DNA from: Treponema sp.
GTDB lineage: Bacteria; Spirochaetota; Spirochaetia; Treponematales; Treponemataceae
Length of the DNA stretch: 7,620 nucleotides
Direction of reading: 5' to 3'
NCBI GenBank assembly: GCA_017963165.1
Contig: JAGCTZ010000157.1
Location: 1-7,620 of the forward strand
Notes under the pieces: generated by a model
What the model saw: the letters and a program-made list of their open reading frames with translations, nothing else
Databases searched by the model: none
Told to the model about the DNA's origin: nothing
Translations under genes and position numbers: made by a program
In this document: one piece after another, positions 1 through 6,713 of the stretch
Layout: every line of letters starts with the position of its first letter
How positions within the stretch are numbered: position 1 is the first letter of the stretch

Positions 1-279
1 CAGAAACAGGCATTGATTCTTGCCGCAGAAGCTGAAAAAGAAGCTGCCATCCAGAAGGCAAAAGGTGAAGCCGAAGCTATCCGCGAAGTTCAGCAGGCTA
101 AGGCCGCAGGTCTTCAGATGCTCCGTGAAGCCGGAATGGATGACAAGGTTCTTAAGCTGCGCAGCCTAGAAGCTTTTGAAAAAGCTGCTGACGGCCAGGC
201 AACAAAGATTATCGTTCCGGCTGATTTGCAGAACCTTGCCGGTGTTGTAACAAGCGTTGCAGAAATTGCAAAGAAATAA
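1..279 (+). CDS. SPFH/Band 7 (stomatin/flotillin-like) protein, C-terminal fragment
   Basis: The reading frame is open from base 1 and ends at TAA 277-279, giving the last 92 residues; the start lies outside the window. The visible part begins with an Ala/Glu/Lys-rich helix (AEAEKEAAIQKAKGEAEAI) that would form a coiled coil. It continues into a segment VLKLRSLEAFEKAADGQ and then KIIVPADLQNLAG. This order of EA-rich helix, 'LR..EAF' helix and 'K.I(V/I)PADL..LAG' tail is the usual C-terminal end of SPFH/Band 7 proteins, which oligomerise at membranes as scaffolds and often influence protease activity. The SPFH domain and membrane anchor are upstream and unseen, so the subfamily (stomatin, QmcA or flotillin type) cannot be chosen. 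No coupled partner is visible downstream; the next gene is 159 bp away behind possible termination hairpins. Confidence 0.8.
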   Translation, partial: QKQALILAAEAEKEAAIQKAKGEAEAIREVQQAKAAGLQMLREAGMDDKVLKLRSLEAFEKAADGQATKIIVPADLQNLAGVVTSVAEIAKK

Positions 280-302
280 AAATATCTGAAAATCAACTTG
301 TA

Positions 303-396
303 GCGGAAACCCGCCAAGAAAAAAGGCTTGCTTGAAGCTTTGCTGCCCGATGCCGCGCTTCACTTGTGCAGAGTTTTTTTCGTGGCGGAACCCCGC
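303..396. repeat. Two copies of a short GCGG..CCGC palindrome in an intergenic gap
   Basis: GCGGAAACCCGC (303-314) and GCGGAACCCCGC (385-396) match at 11 of 12 positions and each can fold as GCGG/CCGC. The first is enclosed by CTTG (297-300) and CAAG (315-318), which lengthens its stem around a two-base bulge. Between them lies a looser inverted pair, GAAGC (334-338) and GCTTC (357-361). The 159-bp gap between the SPFH gene and the lipoprotein gene holds no supported gene. This looks like REP-type or terminator debris. Whether it is repeated elsewhere in the genome cannot be seen here. Confidence 0.35.
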
Positions 397-410
397 TTCC
401 GTTAATTTTT
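386..410 (+). terminator. Possible intrinsic terminator after the SPFH gene
   Basis: CGGAA (386-390) and TTCCG (397-401) form a 5-bp stem around a six-base loop, followed at once by TTAATTTTT (402-410). The stem is short, and the site is more than 100 bp after the SPFH stop codon, so the call is tentative. It falls just before the lipoprotein gene and would separate the two transcription units. Confidence 0.3.
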
Positions 411-438
411 AGAGTTCTTATTATAACAGTGGGTTATC

Positions 439-1722
439 ATGAAAAAAGTTCTTGTAGTTTTATTTTCAGTTTTAATTGTTTTGTGTCTTGCCTCCTGTAA
501 AAAGCAGGAAAAAGCTGTTGCTCCAGAAAAGCTCTATTCTGATATTCAGAAAATTCAGGCAGATATGGCTTATTCTTCGCTTAAAGAACTTTATGACCCT
601 GAGCCTTTTGAACAGCTTAAAGCTGATGTAATGGCTGGCAAGGCGAACCGCCTTGATTGCGTATTCAGACTCAAAAAGCTTCTCAGCAGTTATCATGTTG
701 CGCATCTGTATCTTTCACAGCAAAACAGTGATCCGTCAGCTCAGTTTATGATACCGCTGTATTTTTATTGCTTTGAAGATGGATATCATGTTTTTTATAC
801 CATCGAAAAATACAAAAAATATCTGGGTTGGAAACTAAAAGAAATGTCAGGCCTTTCTGTAGAAGAAGCCCGTGATATAATCCTTGATTATTATCCATAT
901 GAAACTCCGTCTGGTGCAAAGCGTCGGTTTGAGAGAATGTTGGATTATAATCAGCTGAAACATGCAGGTCTTATTGATAAAAGAGGCAGGCTAAAAGTTG
1001 TTCTGGAATCTCCAGACGGAAGAAAAAAAACATTATCTTTTAAGAAAGAAAATGTTGCAACAAAAGCAAAAATCGTTTATTTATGTCCTAAAAAAGAGCT
1101 TCGTTATCATCCTTATTCTCTTAATGCCAATTATGGAATTCTTGCCTGTAAAGAAAAACGGACGCTTTATATTCCATATAAATCCTGCTTTGGAATACCA
1201 GAATATCCTGTAACAGAGCTTTTTTCTGATATTAAAAAAGAGTTGCAGACTGGGTTATATGACACTGTTGTGTTTGATATAAGATATAACGGAGGCGGAA
1301 TGCCCCGTGAAACAATTATGTTCCGCCATCTTTTTTATAATAACAGGGATGAGTTTCAAAAATGCAATCTTGCTGTTGTAACCAGTGGCTGGACTTATTC
1401 AGCTGCCTGTTGGTTTTTGAATGATTTTATAGATGTTTTTCCAAAAGCTGTGATATTTGGCGAAGAGACAGGAGAAGCCGTTTTCAATTATACAGATGTT
1501 TATTTTTCAAATAATTTGAAAACCCTGCAATGTGAATTTTTCTTTCCACAGGCAGTTGATACTCAAAATGAACGTTTAATGAAGCGCGCCGCAGAAGTTA
1601 CCCATTCAAGCATTTACCGCGGTACAATGCCCGATGTTGAGGTTTACGAAAAGTTTGAAGACTTTATGAATGGAGAAGATACAATTTATAACGCGGTTTA
1701 TGCTTATTTCAATGGAAAATGA
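439..1722 (+). CDS. Lipoprotein related to S41 (C-terminal processing) peptidases
   Basis: This is a 427-residue protein. Residues 1-20 are a lipoprotein signal: two lysines, a hydrophobic run, and lipobox L17-A18-S19-C20, so the mature protein should be lipid-anchored at Cys20 outside the cytoplasm. The C-terminal half has the S41 fold landmarks in order: VVFDIRYNGGG (277-287, the conserved 'vvDlRgNgGG' strand and turn), TYSAA (319-323, where the nucleophilic serine is expected, here Ser321), GEETGE (341-346) and GTMPDVEV (395-402, like the usual 'G..PDv.v' end). Residues 80-90 (KLLSSYHVAHL) resemble the helical N-terminal part of this family. No PDZ domain is obvious. The likely role is proteolysis or peptide binding in the periplasm, but activity is not assured because the Lys or other partner of Ser321 cannot be identified by eye. 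The start is fixed by the signal peptide at ATG 439; its ribosome binding site is weak (GTGGG at 429-433). Confidence 0.75.
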   Translation: MKKVLVVLFSVLIVLCLASCKKQEKAVAPEKLYSDIQKIQADMAYSSLKELYDPEPFEQLKADVMAGKANRLDCVFRLKKLLSSYHVAHLYLSQQNSDPSAQFMIPLYFYCFEDGYHVFYTIEKYKKYLGWKLKEMSGLSVEEARDIILDYYPYETPSGAKRRFERMLDYNQLKHAGLIDKRGRLKVVLESPDGRKKTLSFKKENVATKAKIVYLCPKKELRYHPYSLNANYGILACKEKRTLYIPYKSCFGIPEYPVTELFSDIKKELQTGLYDTVVFDIRYNGGGMPRETIMFRHLFYNNRDEFQKCNLAVVTSGWTYSAACWFLNDFIDVFPKAVIFGEETGEAVFNYTDVYFSNNLKTLQCEFFFPQAVDTQNERLMKRAAEVTHSSIYRGTMPDVEVYEKFEDFMNGEDTIYNAVYAYFNGK

Positions 1723-1751
1723 TGTCATCGCCACTTGTCAAATGCAATGTC

Positions 1752-1774
1752 ATTGTCGGGCTTGACCCGACAAT
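1752..1774. repeat. REP-like palindrome in the gap before the LuxR-type gene
   Basis: ATTGTCGGG (1752-1760) and CCCGACAAT (1766-1774) are perfect 9-bp inverted arms around the five-base loop CTTGA. Palindromes with a CGGGCTTGACCCG core are a well-known dispersed element of many bacterial genomes, so this is probably one genome-wide copy rather than a gene-specific operator. It sits between two genes read in the same direction, where such hairpins can stabilise upstream mRNA or dampen transcription into the next gene. It has no adjacent T-run, so it is not a standard terminator. Confidence 0.7.
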
Positions 1775-1797
1775 CTTCTATCAGTACCATTAAGACT

Positions 1798-2511
1798 ATG
1801 AATTACAAAAAGTTGCTGGACAGACCTTTCCGTCTTATGGCTGTTGTGGGCTTAGTTTATCTGCTTACAATGCTGCTTTTGAATATTTTCACAGATTTTT
1901 CTTATGAATTGAGTGTTATGCCGTTTTCAAAGACTGTATCTTATGTGGCAGAATTGCTTGCAATTGTGCTTTGCGCGCTTACATTCGGTTTTTATAATAA
2001 CCATTATTTTTATTACGCGGCACTTGAAATCTTGATTTTTTCAAATCTTTATACAGGCAGAATTTATACAGCCCTTTTTTTGACTTCAATCCTTTTTATT
2101 TTGATGCTTCTTGAGAACAAGCTTGTTTCAAGAAAAAAGCTTACGCTGTACATTGCGCTTGAAATTGCAAAAGTAATTCTCGTTGTGCCTTACGGGGCAA
2201 AGACTTTCTTTGAATATGTCGGAATCGTGCTTTTCTCGCTTTGCACAATCGGCTGCATCAACATTTTGTTCCGCCACGCTTATGAGAAAAAAAATGCAGG
2301 TCAGATAAATCTTGACGACTACAAATTTTCAGAGCGGCAGAAAGACTGCATCAAAGAGATTGTGCTCAACAACACCACGATAAAGGCGCTCGCCATAAAC
2401 CACAACGTAAGCGAAAGTGCCATCAAGAAAGACCTTTCGCACATTTACAGCGTGCTTAGCATTACAGGCAAGGCAGACTTGAAGGCACTTTTTATCGGCT
2501 ACGAATTCTAA
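1798..2511 (+). CDS. Membrane-anchored LuxR-type helix-turn-helix regulator
   Basis: From ATG 1798 the protein has 237 residues. Residues 12-158 contain five or six hydrophobic spans (about 12-31, 45-66, 70-86, 89-106, 114-131 and 138-158). A charged linker follows, then a GerE/LuxR-type DNA-binding domain at about 175-232: FSERQKDCIKEIVLNNTTIKALA, then NVSESAIKKDLSHIYSVL as the recognition-helix region. There is no receiver or PAS domain, so any signal is probably sensed in the membrane part and passed to the tethered HTH; target genes are unknown. The frame stays open upstream to a TTG at 1735 and an ATG at 1747. Those starts would read through the palindrome at 1752-1774 and have no good ribosome binding site, so 1798 is preferred even though its own site is poor. 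The preceding gene ends 75 bp upstream. Co-transcription with it is possible but not shown. Confidence 0.75.
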   Translation: MNYKKLLDRPFRLMAVVGLVYLLTMLLLNIFTDFSYELSVMPFSKTVSYVAELLAIVLCALTFGFYNNHYFYYAALEILIFSNLYTGRIYTALFLTSILFILMLLENKLVSRKKLTLYIALEIAKVILVVPYGAKTFFEYVGIVLFSLCTIGCINILFRHAYEKKNAGQINLDDYKFSERQKDCIKEIVLNNTTIKALAINHNVSESAIKKDLSHIYSVLSITGKADLKALFIGYEF

Positions 2512-2514
2512 AAC

Positions 2515-2550
2515 AGGCGGTTATTCGGAAATTCCGAACAACTGCCTTTA
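2515..2550 (+). terminator. Hairpin terminator after the LuxR-type gene
   Basis: AGGCGGTT (2515-2522) pairs with AACTGCCT (2540-2547) through one G-U pair. After an A-C mismatch, TTCGG (2524-2528) pairs with CCGAA (2534-2538) around loop AAATT. The stem is therefore about 13 bp and starts three bases after the stop codon. The downstream T tract is short (TTTAAT), and a matching T-rich end on the other side would let it work in both directions. Confidence 0.6.
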
Positions 2551-2557
2551 ATAGAAA

Positions 2558-2605
2558 GCAAGAGTGTAAAATAAGAAAACCGAACGAGAAATACCCTACT
2601 CTTGC
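2558..2605. promoter_or_regulatory. Possible operator: 8-bp inverted repeat just upstream of the restriction gene's -10 box
   Basis: GCAAGAGT (2558-2565) and ACTCTTGC (2598-2605) are perfect inverted arms separated by 32 bp. The right arm lies where the -35 region of the promoter at 2616-2621 would be. This spacing suits a looped or two-site repressor better than a hairpin. No bound protein is identifiable, and 8-bp arms can occur by chance. Confidence 0.25.
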
Positions 2606-2615
2606 ATTTATACTG

Positions 2616-2643
2616 TATAATGTATTTCACAAGGAAATAACAC
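2616..2643 (+). promoter_or_regulatory. -10 box and ribosome binding site of the restriction-methylation gene
   Basis: A consensus TATAAT lies at 2616-2621. No -35 hexamer is seen at the usual 16-18 bp; the TTGCAT at 2602-2607 is too close. AAGGA at 2631-2635 is a fair Shine-Dalgarno, eight bases before ATG 2644. The transcript leader would be short, under about 20 bases. The weak -35 could mean that an activator is needed. Confidence 0.45.
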
Positions 2644-5637
2644 ATGACACAAATCGAACAGCAGAAAGCGGCAAAAAAATTTGCGGAAGATTGGAAAGAT
2701 AAAGGCTACGAAAAAGGCGAAAGTCAGAAATTCTGGCTCGACTTTCTTTGCAATGTTTTTGGCGTACAGGATTTTGCAAACTTTGTCTATTTTGAAAATC
2801 AGATAAAAGAGAAATTCACAGACAAGACAATCACCAATTTTATAGACATCTACATTCCGTCAACAAAGGTGATGATAGAGCAAAAAAGCATAGATAAAGA
2901 CCTACGCGCGCCAATTAAGCAGTCTGACGGCACTTTGCTAAACCCTTTTCAGCAGGCTAGAAAATACATAGCAGGGCTTCCGCTAAGCCAGCACCCTCGC
3001 TGGGTTGTAACCTGCAACTTTAAAAGCTTTCTTGTCTACGACATGGAACAGCCGAACGGAGAGCCGGAAGAAGTATTGCTCGAAAATCTTGAAAAGGAAT
3101 ACTACCGCCTTTCGTTTTTAACAGATACCGGCAGCGTACACCTGCAAAAAGAGCTTGAAATTTCCAAAAAAGCCGGAGACATAATCGGCGAGATTTATGA
3201 CGCAATTCTAAAGCAGTATAAAGACGCCGAAAACCCAAGCCCTGCAACACTAAAAAGCCTTAACATGCTCTGCGTGCGCATTGTGTTCTGCCTTTATGCC
3301 GAAGATGCCGGAATTTTCGGGCATAAGTCAATGTTCGGCGACTATCTAAAACAGTTTGAAGCAAAAGACCTGCGCCGTGCACTGCTAGACTTGTTTCAGG
3401 TACTAGACCAAAAAGAAGAAGAGCGCGACGAATATCTTGAAGAATCGCTTGCGGCTTTTCCGTATGTGAACGGCGGACTTTTCACAGAAGAAGACAAAAC
3501 AATTCCGCCAATCACAGAAGAAATAAAAGACCTTCTGGTAAAACACGCCTCAAGCGAATTTGACTGGAGCGAAATAAGCCCAACGATTTTTGGCGCAATC
3601 TTTGAATCAACCTTGAACCCAGAAACACGCCGAAGCGGCGGAATGCATTACACAAGCATTGAAAACATTCACAAGGTAATTGACCCACTCTTTTTGGATG
3701 ATTTAAAGGCTGAACTTGAAGAAATTAAGCAGATTAAAACTGCTAAGACAAGAATCGAAAAAGTAAAAGCCTTTCACGAAAAATTAGGAAGCCTAAAATT
3801 TTTAGACCCTGCCTGCGGCTCAGGAAACTTTTTGACAGAGACCTTTATAAGCCTTCGCAAACTTGGAAATGAATGTATCCGACTGGAAATCGGCGACCAG
3901 AACCAGATGGCTTTTGACGATGATTTTGTCAAAGTTAAAATCCACCAGTTCTACGGAATTGAAATAAACGACTTTGCCGTTGTTGTTGCAAAAACCGCCC
4001 TGTGGATTGCCGAAAGCCAGATGCTCCAAGAAACAAGCCGGATTGTCGGAAAGAACCTTAACTTTCTGCCGCTCAAAAGCTATGCAAACATTATTCAGGG
4101 AAACGCCCTGCGCATAGACTGGGGGACATTAAAAGAAGAATCAGTCACAAAATTTGTCTATGCAGATAAACTGAATGTTTATAAAATCGATGACAATGTT
4201 GGCATATTTGAAATACATGATTCTGATTCAGAAGCTGATACTGACTCTCTATACAACAAAAAATTCAAGGAATTGAATGTAATAACAAAAGAAGTTGAAG
4301 AGAAGTCACTTCAAAAAGCAGAAATTCAAGAGCCAATTATATATGACTATATTATAGGCAATCCGCCGTTTGTGGGTTATGGTCTACAGACTGAATCTCA
4401 GAAAAAAGATACTTTAAATACATTTGTTGATGAAAATGGAAAAACGTATAAAACAGCTGGTAAAATTGATTATGTAGCGAACTGGTATTTTAAAGCTTCA
4501 AAGTTTATACAGAATACAAAAACAAGATGTGCATTTGTTTCCACAAATTCAATAATGCAAGGCGAACAGGTTGCAAGTGTTTGGAAACCTATCTTTGAGC
4601 GTTTTGAAATTCATTTTGATTTTGCGTACCGCACTTTTAAATGGGGAAACGAAGGCTCAAAAAAGAATATGGCTGCTGTTCATTGCGTTATAATAGGCTT
4701 TTCTTCGGCAGATACCCAAAAAGAAAGGAAGATTTTTATAAATGAAAAGCAGTATATTACAGCTAAGAATATCAGTCCGTATCTTATAGATTCGGATAAT
4801 GTTTGGATAGAAAGCCGTTCAAAACCAATCTGCAATGTTCCGTTTATGACTACAGGAAACCGTCCTGCTGATGGTGGACATCTCATTATAGAAGCTGATG
4901 ATTACGAGAATTTTATAAAAACAGAACCAGAGGCAAGAAAATACATAAAGAACCTTACAGGAGCGGAAGAATACATAAACAATAAAAAACGTTATTGCCT
5001 TTGGCTTGTGGGAGTAAATCCAACTGAAATCAAAAACATGAAGGAAGTTTGGAAAAGGGTTCAGCTTTGTCGTGAAGACAGATTAAACGGGGCTGAGGAC
5101 AGACAAAAACTTGCCGACACTCCAACATTGTTCAGAGAAATAAATAATCCAGAGCAATATTTAATAATTCCGCGTGTTTCTTCAGAAAATCGCCGGTATA
5201 TCCCAATAGGCTTTTTAAATGCAGAAACAATTCCAACAGATTCAGCAACAATAATAACTAATGCGGGATTATATGAGTTTGGAATTCTTATAAGCAATGT
5301 CCACATGGCATGGATGCGCGCAGTCGCAGGTCGTCTTGAAATGCGTTATCGCTATAGTAAAGATGTAGTCTATAACAACTTTCCATGGTGCAACCCCACA
5401 GACGAGCAGAAAGCCAAAATCGAAAAGACCGCGCAGGCAATTCTTGATGCGCGTGCAAAATACCCAGATTCATCGCTTGCGGATTTGTACGACGAAACGC
5501 TCATGCCGCCCGAACTCCGCAAGGCTCATCAAGAAAACGACAAAGCCGTCATGCAGGCTTACGGTTTCAGCCTAAAAATGACCGAAAGCGAATGTGTCGC
5601 CGAGCTTTTCAAGCTCTACGAAAAGCTGACAAACTAA
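2644..5637 (+). CDS. MmeI-like (type IIL) fused restriction endonuclease and adenine-N6 DNA methyltransferase
   Basis: This 997-residue single chain has the full domain order of the MmeI family. The N-terminal nuclease domain shows Asp68, then Glu79-x-Lys81 (VMIEQKS), a PD-(D/E)xK motif spaced much like that of MmeI. A helical connector (about 160-330) includes FPYVNGGLF (272-280) and the segment before GMHYTS (333-338). The methylase core has motif I LDPACGSGNF (387-396) and motif IV NPPF (573-576), typical of N6-adenine methylases using S-adenosylmethionine. A target-recognition region runs from about 650 to 890, and the C-terminal part includes YNNFPWC (910-916). Such enzymes methylate one adenine of a short site and cut some 20 bases away; the site cannot be read from the sequence. 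All visible catalytic residues are intact, so it should be active. Residues about 499-562, between the core and NPPF, look like an extra insertion, and the DNA from about 4138 to 5385 is clearly AT-richer than both flanks. It appears to be its own transcription unit. Confidence 0.88.
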   Translation: MTQIEQQKAAKKFAEDWKDKGYEKGESQKFWLDFLCNVFGVQDFANFVYFENQIKEKFTDKTITNFIDIYIPSTKVMIEQKSIDKDLRAPIKQSDGTLLNPFQQARKYIAGLPLSQHPRWVVTCNFKSFLVYDMEQPNGEPEEVLLENLEKEYYRLSFLTDTGSVHLQKELEISKKAGDIIGEIYDAILKQYKDAENPSPATLKSLNMLCVRIVFCLYAEDAGIFGHKSMFGDYLKQFEAKDLRRALLDLFQVLDQKEEERDEYLEESLAAFPYVNGGLFTEEDKTIPPITEEIKDLLVKHASSEFDWSEISPTIFGAIFESTLNPETRRSGGMHYTSIENIHKVIDPLFLDDLKAELEEIKQIKTAKTRIEKVKAFHEKLGSLKFLDPACGSGNFLTETFISLRKLGNECIRLEIGDQNQMAFDDDFVKVKIHQFYGIEINDFAVVVAKTALWIAESQMLQETSRIVGKNLNFLPLKSYANIIQGNALRIDWGTLKEESVTKFVYADKLNVYKIDDNVGIFEIHDSDSEADTDSLYNKKFKELNVITKEVEEKSLQKAEIQEPIIYDYIIGNPPFVGYGLQTESQKKDTLNTFVDENGKTYKTAGKIDYVANWYFKASKFIQNTKTRCAFVSTNSIMQGEQVASVWKPIFERFEIHFDFAYRTFKWGNEGSKKNMAAVHCVIIGFSSADTQKERKIFINEKQYITAKNISPYLIDSDNVWIESRSKPICNVPFMTTGNRPADGGHLIIEADDYENFIKTEPEARKYIKNLTGAEEYINNKKRYCLWLVGVNPTEIKNMKEVWKRVQLCREDRLNGAEDRQKLADTPTLFREINNPEQYLIIPRVSSENRRYIPIGFLNAETIPTDSATIITNAGLYEFGILISNVHMAWMRAVAGRLEMRYRYSKDVVYNNFPWCNPTDEQKAKIEKTAQAILDARAKYPDSSLADLYDETLMPPELRKAHQENDKAVMQAYGFSLKMTESECVAELFKLYEKLTN

Positions 5638-5891
5638 ATCGTCATCATTACGATTGCCGTTTCCATTTTTTCAAATCGTAATCATTACGATTACTCACTT
5701 TGGCATTTTCTCAAATCGTAATCATTACGATTGCTCACTTTGGTCATTTTCTTAAATCGTAATCATTACGATTGCTCACTTTGGTCATTTTCTTAAATCG
5801 TAATCATTACGATTGCTCACTTTGGCATTTTCTCAAATCGTAATCATTACGATTGTTCACTTTCATTTTGCAAATCGTAATCATTACGTTT
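5637..5891. repeat. Array of seven 19-bp palindromes in a ~40-bp tandem repeat with mirrored spacer order
   Basis: The core AATCGTAATCATTACGATT has two perfect 9-bp inverted arms around a single central base. Copies are at 5637-5655, 5674-5692, 5714-5732, 5755-5773, 5796-5814, 5836-5854 and 5873-5891. The first has one changed base (GTCAT for GTAAT) and the last has a degraded right end; the inner five are identical. Start-to-start distances are 37, 40, 41, 41, 40 and 37. Spacers are 18, 21, 22, 22, 21 and 18 bases. The two central ones are identical, the second and fifth differ by one base, and the outer two are shorter and diverged; all share CATTTT, and all but the first share TCACTTT. Because the spacers repeat too, this is not a CRISPR array. 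The first core overlaps the stop codon of the restriction gene. Possible roles are an array of dimer-binding operators for the downstream gene, an iteron- or centromere-like site, or a structured RNA; the sequence does not decide. Confidence 0.9.
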
Positions 5892-5935
5892 TATAGCCGT
5901 AACTCTTAAAATTTTAACATTCCGTTTACTTTTAG

Positions 5936-5964
5936 TTTACAATTTTAAATTTTTACTTTATATT
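5936..5964 (+). promoter_or_regulatory. Sigma-70-type promoter of the DUF6261-like gene
   Basis: TTTACA (5936-5941) and TATATT (5959-5964) are separated by 17 bp inside a very AT-rich stretch that could also act as an UP element. The last palindrome of the array ends about 45 bp upstream of the -35 box, so the array is placed as an upstream control region. A predicted start near 5971 leaves a leader of about 36 bases. Confidence 0.5.
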
Positions 5965-5991
5965 TAATATAACTTCATAAAAATTCAAATA

Positions 5992-6000
5992 AAAGGAGGG
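5992..6000 (+). promoter_or_regulatory. Strong Shine-Dalgarno of the DUF6261-like gene
   Basis: AAAGGAGGG contains the near-complete consensus AAGGAGG and sits six bases before ATG 6007. It is the strongest ribosome binding site in the window and fixes the start of this gene. Confidence 0.85.
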
Positions 6001-6006
6001 ATATTT

Positions 6007-6702
6007 ATGAAAAAAATTAGGACAACCGTCCGCATTACAGAACTCGATACCTTGTCTGACGTTCTGCTCCGCCTTTACAAAGCTGATTCCGGCATTGCAA
6101 GTGATGATTACCTTAAAAGCACAATGACTGAAATTGAGTCGCTCTCTGAAAGAATCACGATAGCCATCAGAAGTGATAAGGCATCTTCAACGCTAGACGA
6201 AGCCGACATAAAGCGCGATGACATTATCCGTTCGCTCGGTGCTCTGCTTAACGGCTATGCTGCCATTCCGATTGAAGACAAAAAAGCCGCGGCAGAAAAG
6301 CTTCTTGACGTGTTCAACAAATACAAGGGCATAACTGGCGAAAGCTATGCAAATGAATCTTCTCTTATTGAAAGTATGATTAAGGATTATGAAGCTTCGG
6401 AGCTTGCTGATTCAATCAAAGCACTTGAAGGCGTTTCTGTGTGTCTTGCCAATTTAAGGAGCGCACAAGACGAGTTCAACACGGCAAACGATGTATTTAC
6501 CGCCGCAAATGTGAACAAGGGCGAAAGTGCATCTAGTCTTAAGAAGCCGCTTCTTGCTGCAATCAATGACAAGCTTGTTGCATACCTTACTGCAATGAAT
6601 CTTGTGAACAGTGCTGTTTACGGTGATTTCGTTTCAAAAGCTGAATCCGAAATCGAAAAAATGAATAATTCCGTAGCCAAGCGCGGAAAAACTGCTGAGT
6701 AA
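6007..6702 (+). CDS. DUF6261-like helical protein of unknown function
   Basis: This 231-residue protein has no signal peptide or membrane span, so it should be cytoplasmic. It reads as almost entirely alpha-helical. Features resembling DUF6261, a family known mainly from Bacteroidetes, are the short basic N-terminus (MKKIRTTVRI); the central 'LLDVFNKYKGITGESYANESSLIESMI' type of helix pair (about 100-125); a segment with an Asn/Phe-rich pattern (QDEFNTANDVFTAANVNKG, about 157-175); and a last helix ending in a basic tail (VAKRGK). No catalytic motif, metal site or DNA-binding motif can be seen. It is expressed from its own promoter with a very strong ribosome binding site and ends in a terminator, so it is a single-gene unit directly behind the palindrome array. 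That position suggests it may bind the array or be controlled through it, but this is inference only. The family assignment is from pattern memory and should be taken as moderate. Confidence 0.7.
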   Translation: MKKIRTTVRITELDTLSDVLLRLYKADSGIASDDYLKSTMTEIESLSERITIAIRSDKASSTLDEADIKRDDIIRSLGALLNGYAAIPIEDKKAAAEKLLDVFNKYKGITGESYANESSLIESMIKDYEASELADSIKALEGVSVCLANLRSAQDEFNTANDVFTAANVNKGESASSLKKPLLAAINDKLVAYLTAMNLVNSAVYGDFVSKAESEIEKMNNSVAKRGKTAE

Positions 6703-6713
6703 AAATTCCTTGT

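Noticed and set aside
422..427. TATAAC as the -10 box of the lipoprotein gene
   Set aside because: No -35 hexamer lies at 16-18 bp and the transcript would start only a few bases before ATG 439, so support is too weak to list it.
5061..5473. Minus-strand open frames inside the restriction gene
   Set aside because: They lie opposite well-supported coding sequence with conserved motifs and show no recognisable protein features or start signals.
5637..5891. CRISPR array
   Set aside because: The intervals between palindromes are near copies of each other, not unique spacers, they are only 18-22 bp long, and no cas gene is nearby.
5637..5891. Terminator series for the restriction gene
   Set aside because: The palindromes are AT-rich, would leave at most about seven stable pairs in RNA, and the T-rich stretches do not directly follow the stems.
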